64,000 nucleotides of DNA from Ascidia mentula (lineage: Eukaryota; Chordata; Ascidiacea; Phlebobranchia; Ascidiidae), in assembly GCA_947561715.1 (NCBI GenBank), contig OX387202.1, positions 6,771,001 through 6,835,000 of the forward strand, read 5' to 3'. Position numbers and translations under genes: made by a program. Positions within the stretch are counted from its first letter, which is position 1; each line of letters begins with the position of its first letter. The notes under the pieces were generated by a model that was given only the letters and a program-made list of their open reading frames with translations, ran no database searches and was not told the DNA's origin. Positions 1-11,973 of the stretch are shown here, in pieces.

Positions 1-22
1 TAGAATCTTTGTTTTTTTATAG

Positions 23-1448
23 CTGTTGCCCGATTCGACGATACTACGGTTCCCAAGGAAACCTTTGGTAAGTTTTTTTTATTTATTAAGTTGTTCGACC
101 GGGATTAGCTTCATTTTAATTAGTATCAAATATATTAATGTGCTACTAACAAATTTTTTAAATGCATTTCAGAAGTTCAGCGTTCCAGCCACACCGCACC
201 CAAGTTATTAGTTCCAAGTAAGTTAGGTTAAAGGTTAGCTTGTTGCTGTCTTTAATTTCTGAGTCTTACTTTCAACTAGGAGTGTACTTGCAGTCAATGT
301 TCGGCAAAGTAACAACCGATTCTTTCGAAGAAGTCATGGGTGCAAACCTTGGTCATAAAAAATCATCCGCACTTTTTGTATTTTCGCTGTAACGACTAAA
401 TTCTCTTCCAGTGTGATTATCCGAGCGCTAAATTCGTTAAAGTTTGTATCGCAACCCAATTTTTGTGCGTCAATCCCAACCCGGATACGTGTATTTCTTA
501 TTAGGACGTGATAGAAAAGTGAGCTTAGTTTTAATATTACAGCTCACAAAATATGTTGTTTGCAGGCACTTCAAAATACAGAAATAAAGTTCCTTTGCTG
601 GAAGCTCTGCAGTCTGGAGGTATTTTTCTATTTATTTGAACTAAACGTTTTTGCATCTAAATATTGGTTTATATTTGCCTGAAGGTCAAATGGCGGTTGC
701 ACAAAAACAGCTGCAAGACGCTTTGAATAAATACGATGAAAGCGTGAAAAAGGGAAATTGGTCAAATGCAAATTGGTGCTTGCATCAACTATCTCAACTT
801 CTCCACGACAACTTCCAATCAACTGCAGAAGAATTAAAGAAATTAGCCGACGATTCCCGCTCTGAAAAAATTTTCAACCGCGCTCAGGCCTTCTATTACC
901 TTTCAGCTGAAATGTTTGCTTGTCATGCAAACAAATCAAATGCAGCAGTGGGGATTAGAATGTGCCTCGGTGGTTTGAAGGAAATCAACAAACATGTGAG
1001 CGAAACAAACTCCTTTGATCGGTCGATGTGGCAACAACATGTCATTCCAATTATGAGGAGCTTTGTGGTAAAAATTGAAAACATGGAAAACCTAAGCGAA
1101 CGTGACAGGGTCATTAATCAAACGTGGTGCATGCAGTTTACTGCTTACTGCTATCTTTCAATTCCTGACCTTGAATCCACTGAGCCTATATTGGAAGAAG
1201 CCATTCACTTAATGCAATCCGCATTTGGTGATGATGCTTGCAAATACCACGTGTTAGGACATTGTGTCTCCAACCTTGCCTTAGTGTATGCTAGTCAAAA
1301 ACGTTCTCAGGAATCCCTGAAGCTTTATGCGGAAGCTGTTGATATTTACACTAAGGCTGAAGATATCAGCGAAGAATACAGAAGTATCGTAATAGAAAAA
1401 ACTAAGCGAAACAGATCAATTGAGATTTCTTCTCAAAGGCATACTTAA
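23..1448 (+). CDS. Kinase-TPR fusion gene A, 3' exons only
   Basis: This is the 3' end of a kinase-TPR gene whose kinase exons lie before the window. Supported exons are 23-67, 566-619 and 685-1448, each with AG before and GT after, all starting in phase 1. A further 45-nt exon at 173-217 fits the same phase, has good splice signals and is absent from the other copies. The last exon gives 253 residues of helical TPR-like sequence (for example ALVYASQKRSQESLKLYAEA), which in this family should bind other proteins. The reading frame is open to the stop at 1446-1448. Compared with copies B and E the TPR exon is intact, so A may be functional, but the kinase half cannot be judged here. A possible further exon at 295-340 breaks the phase pattern and I do not support it. 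Confidence 0.75.
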
Positions 1449-1982
1449 AAGAAAATGTCATTTTTAACAAATCTTTACAAAAAGTGTTTCTTTCAAAGCA
1501 TTGATTAAAACTTGTAGTTTCGTTACCATAGTGTACTTGTATATTACTCTGATACTGCACGTATTAGTTTGTGTATGTTTAAATTTGAATAAAAATACGC
1601 TTTTGTTCTGATTGGTCAATCCAAAAATTTTGCAATTCATTCCTTGGGCTACCAAGTCAAACTTTCGCAGAGTTCCTTGAATTGAAAATAAAAACAGTTT
1701 GCAATGAAAAATACCTTTGACAAATCTGCTTTCAGTAAAAAATTCAAGCGTTTCAAAATTGAATGAATAAATTTGAAATATTATATGTCACTTTAAAGTT
1801 GACTTGTAATGTAACTTTTTCAGCGTCAAATATCAACATGTTCTTGGTATGTAAAACTGTAAGATAGCCTGAAAAGTTTTGGAAAGATGCTAAGGCCTCA
1901 GGGAAACAGGATTACCATTTTTGTCGTATTTTATATTAGATATGGAATACAAATATAAGTGTAACCAAACAAGCAAAAAAAT
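1449..1982 (+). other. 3' flank of gene A, conserved in all copies
   Basis: No gene is seen. The stretch is the 3' untranslated and flanking DNA of gene A. It is shared, in the matching orientation, with the flanks of B (about 20995-21510), C (39873-40250), D (53044-53578) and E (about 56530-57126). It ends at 1982, where this copy departs from C and B and the PaoB retroelement begins. Confidence 0.6.
1588..1593 (+). promoter_or_regulatory. Candidate polyadenylation signal of gene A
   Basis: An AATAAA hexamer lies 140 bases after the stop codon of gene A. The same hexamer, in the matching orientation, follows the TPR exon in copies B, D and E. Another AATAAA occurs about 100 bases further on, so which one is used is unknown. 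Confidence 0.35.
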
Positions 1983-4308
1983 GCGAAACCTAAATACAAC
2001 GCAACCAATCGGGGCACAACAAACACAACTTCGCGATTGGGCGTATTAAGGCACCAGTGAGCCATTACGACCACCTGACGCACCACTACCTTCTTATCAG
2101 AAAGTACATCGTTCTTACGTCCCCATTTTGCCCTTTACTTCGTGGCTGGTTGTCATCCACCACAAGCACAACATCAGGGATGGCGAAATTACCATGTTCA
2201 TTGGTCCACTTCTTTCTGGGCATTAGCGTAGGCAGGTACTCCCGTGACCATTTCCGCCAAGTATTGCACCTGGCGCCAGCGATTACGGTGGTAACAGTTC
2301 TTTCTTGTGAATAGTTCAGGGGACATATTCGGCGCTGCACGTTGCAGCAGTACATGATTTGGTGTAAGTGGCTCCTCATCCTTCGGATGGAACGTTACCG
2401 AACCAAAAGACGGGAGTTCAGCATTGCCTCAACCTCCACCATCAGAGTTCTCAGATTCTCATCAGATAAAGTCTGCTCCGCAAGCAGTGTATTAAGAATC
2501 TTGCGCACCAAGCGTATCATCCGCTCCCATACCCCACCCATGTGGCTGGCGGTAGGAGGATTGGAGCTCCACGCAATCTCACGTTGTTGCAAATATTCTT
2601 GAATCTGCTTTTGGTTCCACTTATGCAGTTCTTCACGCAGTATGCGCTCAGCTCCAACAAAGTTCGTACCGTTGTAACTGAAGATTTGGTCTGGCCGTCC
2701 ACGACGACCAATGAACCGTCGAAGGGCTCCGATGAACGAGTCCGTCGACAATGAATCAGCTATCTCAATAAGTGCTGGTGAAAAAACAAGTAAAGATGCA
2801 TCCGTACCTCTTCACCTCACTTCGTCCTTGGTTAACAAGAAAGGGTCCGAAGTAGTCGACACTGAACACTGAGAAAGGTGGCTTGTTAACCTGCAGCCTT
2901 GCAGAACTATGATCCGCCATGAATTGTTTTCCCGGGGATCCGTTTCTTCGTCGGCACGATACACACTTGCCGAGTACACGTCAAACTGCCACTTAGTAGC
3001 GTTGTCGTAAGGACGATGACCAACCTCATGCTGCTGTATGATCACCAGGTCCGTAACCCGATGGGTGTATGGAAGAATGATCGGATGCTTCACATTAAAG
3101 TCGACAACTGCACGCTCAAGTCTTCCACCAACCCTCATAACTCCGTCAACAATATTTGGATTAAGTTTTCCTAGAGCTCTCCTTTTCTTTCGTAGACGAA
3201 TTGCTTCGCCCTTTTCCTTTGACATTGCGGCGATAATTTCTGGGAAACTGCGTTCTTGCACATGTTTTACAATTTCGAGCTCAGCAACTTTAAGTTCGGC
3301 AACGGCCAATTGTCCAAAAGTTACTTCGTACTTTTCAGGAAACTTCTTTGACATCAATACCAACTTGAACCGGAGCAGCCAACCGACAGCCTTTTTCAGC
3401 CGATTCCAAGATGAATATTTCGCAATAAATCGATCTATTGCGGATTCACAAACGACCAGACAAACTGTTTGAGCTTCTTTCTTCACAGGAAAAAAATTGA
3501 TTGGCAAAGACGACAAGTCAGGAGAAGAAGGCCACGCATTTTCTTTCTACCAAAGAAACTGAGGACCAGTGAGCCATCTGCTGGAGCTGAGGAATTTTTT
3601 TACGCTTAGCCCACGAGACGCTTCATCAGCTTGATTTACCTTTGTACCGACGTGCCTCCATTGACCAGGACGTGAGACATCTTCGACTGTGGCAAGACGA
3701 TTTGCCACGAACACTGGAAATCGCTTGTTGCTGCTGCGAATGCTTTGAAGAACTGTAGTCGAATCTGTGCAGAAAACAGATTGACATTCGACCAGTCGAA
3801 GCTCTTTCCTTGCAAGTTGATCCAGTCTGGCTGCAACAACTGCCGCTCTCAACTCCAGATGTGGGATCGAACACGTCTTCAAGGGGGGAACACGTGCTTT
3901 GCCTACAACGAACGAACAGTAAATACGTTCTCGGTCGTCCATCAATCTCAAATAGCTGTGGACGACGAATCTGCAAAATGGTGCAATTCTGTTTTGTGCA
4001 CCTTACCGAAATCACGCGGCTTTATGCATTGATGTAGAACGACTTTTTCCAAGAGCGGGAGTTGCTGCAACCATTTTGTCCACGTTTCGGAGTCCTTGTC
4101 GGAGAGTACGTCATCTCACCCAAGCTGTTTTCTGCAAAGTTCTCTTTGCATCGTCTTGGCCACTGCGATCACAGATGCTGCAAAACCAAGAGGGTCATAC
4201 AATGAAGCCAGGAGAAACTCGTGAGGTTCAGCTCCTTCACTGATTTTGCCCGTTCCATTTCATCAATGGACGCAAGAACTCGCTCGCTGTTACTTATCCA
4301 CTTGGTCT
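1983..4308 (-). pseudogene. BEL/Pao retrotransposon pol relic (PaoB copy 1, left part)
   Basis: Reading on the minus strand, this is the back half of a BEL/Pao polyprotein. In order come an RNase H-like region (around 3951-3547, with PHLELRAAV), a linker and integrase zinc region (3516-2812), the integrase core (2751-2395, with [10 protein letters not shown] and the [10 protein letters not shown] block that carries the catalytic Glu) and an integrase C-terminus (2379-2086). Frames shift repeatedly and in-frame stops are present, so it is dead. Copy 2 lies at 53579-56520. The left edge at 1983 is set by comparison with the flanks of B and C, which lack it. The right edge at 4308 is an abrupt change to gypsy-type sequence; the missing continuation reappears at 11786. 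No LTR was recognised. Confidence 0.8.
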
Positions 4309-6150
4309 GGCGAAACCTTTTCCAAGCATGGTGTTAAGCACCACATAGTAACTGATGGCCGACCTGTACATTGGCGAGTCAGGCGCCTCTCGCCTGAAAA
4401 GTTAGTGTTGGCTAAAGCCGAGTTTCAAAAGATGCTGGATTTGGGCATAGTGTGCCGATCAGCCAGCCCTTGGGCATCCCCTCTTCACATGGAGAAAAAG
4501 CCTTCCGGTGGGTGGCGCCCTTGCGGCGATTATGGTCGCCTTAACGACGCCACACAGGCCATTCGATATTCCACCCGGCATATCCATGATTTCACCGCGC
4601 ATCTCGCGGCTGGTTCCTTCTTTTCAAAGATAGAAAAGCAGCATCGAGTTTCTTTGGCATTTCGTTGACCAATGCGGTATCAAACCCCTGTCCAGCAAAG
4701 TTGACGCTGTGAGGAACTTCCCTGTGCCGACAACCATCAAAGGTTTACAGGAGTTTTCAGGGATGGTCAATTTCTACAACAGGTTTGTGCCCAATATTGC
4801 CAATATTATGAAACCGCTCTATGGTGCTTTAGCGGGCAAACCTAAACAACTGGTGTGGTCGGTCAACCTGCAGAGGGCTTTCGATAAGGCTAAAGACGCG
4901 CTGGCCAATGCTACACTTTTGCATCCACAGTGGCAAGCCTACATCGCACTCACGACAGGTGCCTGTGCGAGCGTTGTGGGTGCGGTCCTTGAACAATTTT
5001 TCGAAGGTCATTGGGTCCCTCTTGCTTTCTTCAGCCGTCAGTTGAGAGTCGGAAACGAAGTACAGCGCCTTTGACCGCGAGCTTCTTGCGCTGCACCTGG
5101 CCATTAGGCACTTCCGCTATTTTCTGCAAGGGCGCGAGTTTACTGCGTACACCGACCACAAACCCCTTACTTTCGCATTCAAGAAGACTGCCGACACTTG
5201 GTCTGCTCGCCAGCAGCGTCAACTTTCTTCTATTTCAGAGTTCACTACCCAGCATGTCCGGCACATTAGCGGCAATTCGAATGCTCTCGCGGACGCACTT
5301 TCCAGGTCTCTCTTGAGTGCCCTACGGGTGCCTCTGTTCGACCTTGATTGCGAAGCTCTGGCACACGCGCAGCAAACTGATGAAGTGCAGTCTTATCACA
5401 CAGCAATTACCGGGATGCCTCTGCAAGATGTCCCGGTTGGCAATTCAGGAACCACGCTGCTGTGTGACACATCCCTTGGAAGACTTCGACCCGTCGTTCC
5501 CTCGTCTTGGCAAAAGAAGGTGTTCGATGCCGTTTACGGGTTGTCCCACCCGTCCATTCGCACCACGAAGAACCTTGTTGCCTCCAAATTTGTTAGGCAT
5601 GAGTTAAAGAAGCAAGTAGCGTTGTGGGCCAACCAATGTGTAGCTTGCCAGCGCGCCAGGGTTCAGCAGCCATGTTCGGGCTTCATTTGCCGAGTACAGC
5701 CCTTCGACATCTCGTTTTCAACACACAAACATCGACACCGTTGGCCTTCTTCAACCTTGTCGAGGTCAAAGGTATTTATTAACTATGGTCGACCGCTTCA
5801 TCCGATGGCCGGAAGCGATACCAATCGATGACGCCACCACCATCACTTGTGCACGTGCTTTTGTTTTTCATTGGGTTGCGAGGTTCGGCATTCCCAGTAA
5901 CGTTTCGTCAGAACGTGGCCCTCAGTTCACGTCCCAACCATGGATAACTAGTGGTCAACTGCTGGGTATCTGTCTTCACCGCACGACAGCTTTTTGCTCA
6001 CAAGCGAACGGCCTGGTGGAGCGCTTTTATCGTCATTCTATACGCCAAAGGGTATCGCTTGGTTAGCGGCCCACCATATTCCTTGTGTTCATTCATCCGT
6101 GATTTTTTACCACAGACGCTTTGCAGCGGATCTTATTCTGGGTAGCTCTG
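4309..6150 (+). pseudogene. Ty3/gypsy pol relic (RT, RNase H, integrase)
   Basis: The plus strand encodes broken pieces of a gypsy-type polyprotein. The reverse transcriptase start (about 4330-4650) has typical blocks such as ASPWASPLHMEKKPSGGWRPCGDYGRLN. An internal deletion removes the catalytic YxDD region. The thumb and RNase H-like part follows at 4709-5310 (LQEFSGMVNFYNRFVPN). The integrase zinc region (5520-5650, H-x-H then CVAC) and part of the core (5785-5945, DRFIRWPEAIPI) come next. At least three frame changes are needed to read through, so it is not functional. It begins abruptly inside PaoB, so it is part of a nested insertion. G+C is visibly higher than in the surrounding DNA. 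Confidence 0.8.
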
Positions 6151-6415
6151 TACCACTACATACAGCAAGCCAATTAAACCCAGCATTTGGACACAGGCCA
6201 ATCGGCACCTTGCGGTCATTACGCTCTGTGTGCCGTCATGGTAACCGTGAGTCCATGATTCACGAGACCACCGTTCTATATGTACCTTCAACGGCACAAT
6301 CAAGCTGTGACAGCAACTAACATGTCGCGTTTATAGGATTTATGTGGGTTCGTATTAAACATGCTGTCAAGCTTCCCGGAAAAAGCCCACGCTACAAAAT
6401 AGCTGTGGCGTGATT
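6045..6415 (+). repeat. Gypsy-nest repeat R, copy 1
   Basis: Sequence starting at the end of the integrase relic recurs at 8266-8781 and, shortened, at 11301-11640. Shared landmarks are the GGTTAGCGGCCCAC block, the CATTCATCCGTGA block and a downstream piece ending near ATTTATGTGG. Copies 1 and 2 share about 100 bases first, then diverge, then share the later piece again. These are probably ends or untranslated parts of the same gypsy family; LTR status could not be established. Confidence 0.55.
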
Positions 6416-7769
6416 TCTGTGCGGAAACCACCTTCAGGCAGTTTAGACCTTTTGTGAACCTATAGCTTTAAACATGTCATATTTTCTTTTCGATTTTTGT
6501 TTCACACAGACTATTGGTTTCTAAGCAGTTGCTTGTTTATAATGAGTTCCACCGTGCTGGTTTACATTCTTTGGTTTGTATCTAGTTTGGTTATCATCGA
6601 ATTGACGCGACTGCAAAGTTCCCGCCAATGGAACGTACATTATGTTTTAAATGTCGTTCAAAACGCTCCAGTGATCAAGCTCCGCCAGTCAAAACCGATC
6701 GGTACCTGTCCGTTCAGATAATACCAATCACGTTCCATTAGCGTATGAGAACCACCATTCTTGTGTCTCAGTACAATCTTCGACTCTTTTATCGGTAAAA
6801 CAGCCTAAAATGGCAATTCAAACACAAAGTTTAACGTGTAACCCTTTAGAGCCCCAGGGGTCACCGGTAACCCCATGAATTTAAAGAACCATACAAGAAG
6901 GGTTTCTAATTTTCATTTTTATGTACCTGAAGCCCAGAGTCCCCCCTTTGCCCTGATCTACATACAATTTTAAAGCCTGTAGATGTCGACTGACACAGAA
7001 AGCATTTTTGACTGACACAGAAAGCACACCGAAAGAAAACGCGAAAGTGCTTTATAACATACATTGTCTTCATATCTTGTACATACGTGTATGTGTTGTT
7101 GACGCATGAACAGTATATAAGCTTGTGACTAATAGTGTCACTTGAAAAGGATTCAACGTTCATGGTAGGTTTTTCATTCTATGTTTGAGCGGCTACAGTG
7201 TGGCACTGTGATAACTGCCATTAAAAAAGTCGTAACATTTTATAAGCTACATCTACATATGTAAAAAATACCATTCAATTGGTGAACAATTTGCAAATAA
7301 AGTTGGTAATCCTTTAGCTAAGGCCTTGTATAGTATCTATAAAAAAAGTTAGGTATTCGTAGCACGTATTTTCAAGAAACGGCACACCTTGTAATTTCAT
7401 GGGGTCGTGTATATGACATAGGGCATTGGTGACAATTACGATGAATTTTTTTGAATCATGCTTAAGCTTTTTAATTATTATTATTACATAACAGCATCAC
7501 ATGATACTAGAAATAATACGTGCATCATCTATTATCTCGATTTCGGGTCAGGTTTTTGTTTTGTGCACGGTAATATAGCTATTTGTGAAGGTTTATTCAA
7601 ATTTTATTGGTATAAATAATCATTAACCAGCAAAAGTTTTCAAATATCGCTGTAACAACTTTCATTCAGGTTGTTACTTGTACTACTAAAGAAATGCATA
7701 GCTTCACTAGTTCCAAAAAAATAAGAAAGTTAATTTTTTTCATTGGTTATCCGCCAGAGCCCATTATGT
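6416..7769. other. Non-coding part of the nested insertion
   Basis: No convincing gene. Two tandem copies of a short GACTGACACAGAAAGCA unit lie near 6990-7026. The phrase CCCTTTAGAGCCC at 6840-6853 recurs inverted near 9924, suggesting termini of an unrecognised element. Short open frames here have no recognisable family. Confidence 0.4.
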
Positions 7770-8265
7770 ACGCGTGAAGCTTTCTGCAACACCACGTACT
7801 ACGGTTGCTGGACTATAAAACACAGCTCGTTTTCTACTACTCCCGTTTTAGTATCTGCGTGGATTGATTCGTAAACCGTGTATGTTGGTCTGGACATGTT
7901 GATGCAGCCAGTCATTTAGTACAGCACTATTGATACACAATGAAGTCATGTACTCGGTGAGTATATCTTGATAGCGTTGATGATATTTTTCTAACAAGTC
8001 TTAGACCCAAAACCACTTTTATCCCAAAACCCCAAAATGGAAAAACATCTTTTACAAAAATATCACAACATGGGTTTCCAAAGAAAGAAATTGTAACGAA
8101 ATTAACCGAATTAAATCAATTAAAACCTTCGTTGTAAATGTTGCCTGAACTTCTATATTTTGCAAATGCTGCGCTGACATCTTACCTACTGCGCTCTGAG
8201 AAACTTTCGAGGCATCAACAAATTATTGACGTTTAAAAAGCAAAAAGTTATCCGTCTTTTTCTGA
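7770..8265 (+). repeat. Direct repeat S, copy 1
   Basis: About 490 bases from the CGCGTGAAGCTTTCTGCAAC block onward recur nearly identically at 10810-11300 in the same orientation. In both places repeat R follows immediately. The spacing suggests S plus R is one unit duplicated within the insertion, for example parts of two copies of one LTR element. Confidence 0.6.
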
Positions 8266-8781
8266 AAGGGTATCGCTTGGTTAGCGGCCCACTATATTCC
8301 TTGTGTTCATTCATCCGTGAGTTTTTCCCACAGACGCTTTGCAGCGGATCTTATTCTGGATAGCTCTGTGCCTATTCAAGCGAATAGAGAACAAATTCTT
8401 TGTGTACTTGGCGATCTACATATTACTACAAACAGTTTGTGGACTTAAACCCACGGCCGTGTGAACTCATCTGGGCAGCAGTATTTCCAAAAACACTACG
8501 TACTTCGCCAAAAGAATTTGGACTGCAAGTCAATGCTTTGACTGTTTACTGCAGATGACCAACAATACTAAATAAACTGTGCCACTACATACAGCAAGCC
8601 AATTAAACTCAGCATTTGGACACAGGCCAATCGGCACCTTGCGGTCATTACGCTCTGTGTGCGGTCATAGTAACCATGAGTCCCTGATTCACGCGACCAC
8701 CGTCCTATGTTCTATGCACAATCAAGCTGTGGCAGCAATTAACATGTCGCGATTATGGGATTTATGTGGCTTCGAATAAAA
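8266..8781 (+). repeat. Gypsy-nest repeat R, copy 2
   Basis: It matches 6045-6415 at its two ends, with unrelated sequence between (about 8370-8580). It is split by a hAT-type element inserted at 8782 and resumes at 9538, as shown by the uninterrupted equivalent near 11445-11470. Confidence 0.5.
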
Positions 8782-9529
8782 CAGTGTTTCTCAAACTTTT
8801 TTTTGCCCCGCCCCCAAAACACCTTAGTCATTTAACAACGCCAAACAGAACATCCAAAACACATAACGAATTTATTTGTTGCTTGTCAATTAATGCGACG
8901 GGTGAGGTTGGTGGTATGACACCAATTTCGTTTGATTTCTAATATTCCAATACCAAACCTTAGTCAAAAAGAAGTAAACCATACCATCAAAAGTCTCATT
9001 TGAATATTAAGCCTTTATTGATGACACATTGTGGCATAAATAAAATTCGTTGTGACGTTAAACTTCTAGTTCAGCATGCGAGAAATGCCCTTTCTGAAGT
9101 AGCATGAATCATACAAAGATTGGACTGAATCATTTGGGCCAGTGATTTCCAACCTTTTTATGGTGGCGTACCACTTGGAGGTAAAACAATTCCGTCGTGT
9201 ACCACCTTATTGGGAGTAACAAAGTAACCTAGGGGATAACCTATCAAAAATTTCATCAGTTACGATTTTTTAAATTCAAACTATACGCAAACTACGGAAA
9301 GGTGCTCACGTACCACCTGGAATGCAGTCGCGTACTACTAGTGGTACGCGTACCACCGGTTGGGAAACACTGACTTACACTACAAGAGAAAATTTTCCCT
9401 GTCACCAAGCGCCCACCAATCGGTCATTTCTTTTCTAACGCCCCTCTATCGCCCATTCGGTCTCCAGCGCCCCCCGTACGATTGCAAACGCCCCCAGGGG
9501 GGCGCTGGCGCCAACTTTGTGAACCACAG
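8782..9529. mobile_element. hAT-type non-autonomous element, 748 bp
   Basis: The left end begins CAGTGTTTCTCAAAC and the right end finishes TTTGTGAACCACAG, imperfect inverted repeats of the hAT pattern. Flanking 8-bp sequences at 8774-8781 (GAATAAAA) and 9530-9537 (GTATAAAA) differ by one base, as expected for an old hAT target duplication. The uninterrupted sequence is seen near 11445 within repeat R copy 3. No transposase is encoded. Confidence 0.65.
9140..9372. mobile_element. Second hAT-like MITE nested in the first
   Basis: The termini are CAGTGATTTCCAACCT and GGTTGGGAAACACTG in inverted orientation, about 233 bases apart, inside the 748-bp element. The interior has repeated GTACCAC phrases. 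No matching 8-bp duplication is visible, so the boundaries are approximate. Confidence 0.55.
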
Positions 9530-10183
9530 GTATAAAACATGCGTAGCCCAGTATGTTGGGTAGACAAAGCATGTGATCTCCACCCGTTGGAATACGCACA
9601 GAGTTACTTTGAATAAGTTTAAGTGCTTGCTAGACACCGATGCAAAAACACTTTGCAATCACTTCCCAATTCAGCACTGTCACGCTTCCTGGAAAAAGCT
9701 CACGCTACAAAATAACTTTCATTCAGGTTGTTACTTGTACTACCAAAGAAATGCATAGCTTCACTGATTCCAAAAAAATAAGAAAGTTAATTTTTTTCAT
9801 TGGTCATCCGCCAGAGCCCATGGATGACAGGTGACCCCACCAGAAAATGGGGGTTAACGGTCAAACATCTAAATTTTTTTTATGAAATGTGTACATTAAT
9901 ATATTTCTGTTTATACCCTTGGGCTCTAAAGGATTAAATTGATTGGGCTGATTTTGTTTCGGTTCTTTTTATTGTGATTTGTTGTTTTTCGCAAGGATTT
10001 TAAAATAATCTGTTTTCTATTTTGCCACAACACAGAAACTGTAGATTCCTGATAGTTAATTGAATAGGTCTGTGTTGTGTTATATGTGCTTGGTGTTGGT
10101 TTGGGAACAGTTAGGAGAACACTTTCAGCACATTTTGCATCAAACAATACCACATAAGAATATATATATTAGATTTTTTTTAA

Positions 10184-10313
10184 AGTTGAAAAACGTAATT
10201 AATTGAAATGCAAGCTTGATTCTAGTTCGATGCCAAATTGTCTAACTGAATACCAGTAGAACTGCGTTTCTATTTTATATGATACCAAAAGTGTTGAAAT
10301 GTCCCCCTCCCCT
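10184..10313 (+). repeat. Direct repeat T, copy 1
   Basis: About 130 bases recur at 11654-11785, beginning with GTTGAAAAACGTAATT and ending in CCCTCCCCT. The second copy ends where the PaoB sequence resumes, so repeat T is probably a terminal piece of the nested element. Confidence 0.55.
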
Positions 10314-10809
10314 GTTACGCAGTCAGCATATCGTTGCTGTTTTCGCCCGGCATTGTTTTGCCTCACTAAGAGGGTGCGCCAGGAGTCAATAGTTACGAAC
10401 CATACAGAAGGTTGGCCGACAAAAGCTTTACACTTACTATGTTTGCCATCGACTTGGAAGTTAAAGCACAACATCAACCAAGCAACAAATCAATGACACT
10501 CGGTGATAAGTAAAATAAACTTGGCCCAAAATAAAACTAAACATGATACACAAAATTCACGTATCAATGAACGAAACTTACCACATATATAATACCGAAC
10601 AGGATTAACAACGATCCAAAAACAATTCCTAAGTCTTTTCTTAACATCTGCATTTTTCGCAGTAACTTGCTTATATATGCTGATCACTGAACAAGTAAAG
10701 ATTAGTTGTAATTAACATGAAGACTTTTCCGTTTGGTGCTGCATAAATTCGACATCACCAAACCTGATAACAAAGCTTGGGGCGACAAACCTACAAGTAA
10801 AATTATTTA

Positions 10810-11785
10810 TGTGCGCGTGAAGCTTTCTGCAACTCCACGTACTACGGTTGCTGAACTAAAAAACACACCTCCTTTTCTACTACTCCCGTTTTAGTATCTG
10901 CGTGGATTGATTTGTAAACCGTGCATGTTGGTCTGGACATGTTAATGCAGCCAGTCATTTAGTACAGCACTATTGATACACAATGAAGTCATGTACTCGG
11001 TGAGTATATCTTGATAGCGTTGATGATATTTTTCTAAAAAGTCTTCGACCCAAACCACTTTTATCCCAAAACCCCAAAATGGAAACACATCGTTTACAAA
11101 AATATCACAACATGGGTTTCCAAAGAAAGAAATTGCAACGAAATTAACCGAATTAAATCAATTGAAACCTTCGTTGTAAATGTTGCCTGAACTTCTACAT
11201 TTTGCGAATGCGCTGACATCTTACCTATTGCGCTCTGAGAAACTTTCGAGGCAAGAACAAATTATCGACGTTCAAAAGGAAAATCTGTCTTTCTCCTAGA
11301 ATGTAACGCTTGGTTAGCGTTCCACCATATTCCTTGTGTTCATTCATCCGTGAGTTTTTACCATCGTTCTATATGTACCTCTAACGACACAATCAAAGCT
11401 GTGGCGACAACTAACATTTCGCGATTATAGGATTTATGTGGCTTCGCATAAAACATGCGGACCCCAGTATTTCGGGTAGACAAAAAATATGGTCTCCACC
11501 CGTTGGAAAAAGCACAGAGTTACCTTGAATAAGTTTTAAGTGCTTGCTAGACTCTGATGCAACAACACTTGGGCAATCACTTCCCAATTAAGCACTCTCA
11601 CGCTTCCCGGAAAAAGCCCACGCTACAAAGTAGCTGTAGCGTGATGAAATTTTTTGTAGTTGAAAAACGTAATTGATTTAAATGCAAGCTTGATTCTAGT
11701 TCGATGCCAAATTGTCTAACTGAATACCAGTAGAACTGTGTTTCTATTTTTTATGAAACCAAAAGCGTTGAAATGTTTCCCTCCC
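10810..11785 (+). repeat. Second S-R-T repeat set, right end of nested insertion
   Basis: In order: S copy 2 (10810-11300), R copy 3 (11301-11640, shortened) and T copy 2 (11654-11785). Order and orientation match the first set. The block ends where PaoB-like sequence restarts, which defines the right edge of the insertion that began at 4309. Confidence 0.6.
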
Positions 11786-11914
11786 CTTTCAAGAAGTACG
11801 CAAATACCTTCGACCAACTGCACAGCTTCCGCTTCGGTCGGCACAGACTTTAGACAGTCGTCGACGTAGAAATTCTTCATGACAGCCTCGACGACCTTGC
11901 TCGACCTTTACATG
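11786..11914 (-). pseudogene. PaoB reverse transcriptase fragment (right part of copy 1)
   Basis: These 129 bases match 55963-56085 of PaoB copy 2. On the minus strand they encode the reverse transcriptase catalytic block KNFYVDDCLKSV followed by EAVQLVEGI-like sequence. In copy 2 the equivalents of 4308 and 11786 are only about 20 bases apart. This fragment is therefore the other side of one PaoB element split by the insertion 4309-11785. Similarity stops after 11914. Confidence 0.75.
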
Positions 11915-11973
11915 GGCGCCGCGCTGTGTAGTGTTGGTTCAAAAGTGTTGTCGAGCGAGTAAATTGTACTGAA

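Noticed and set aside
4246..4308. Start of the plus-strand frame that runs into the gypsy reverse transcriptase
   Set aside because: These first codons come from PaoB sequence read backwards; the frame is an accident of the insertion junction.
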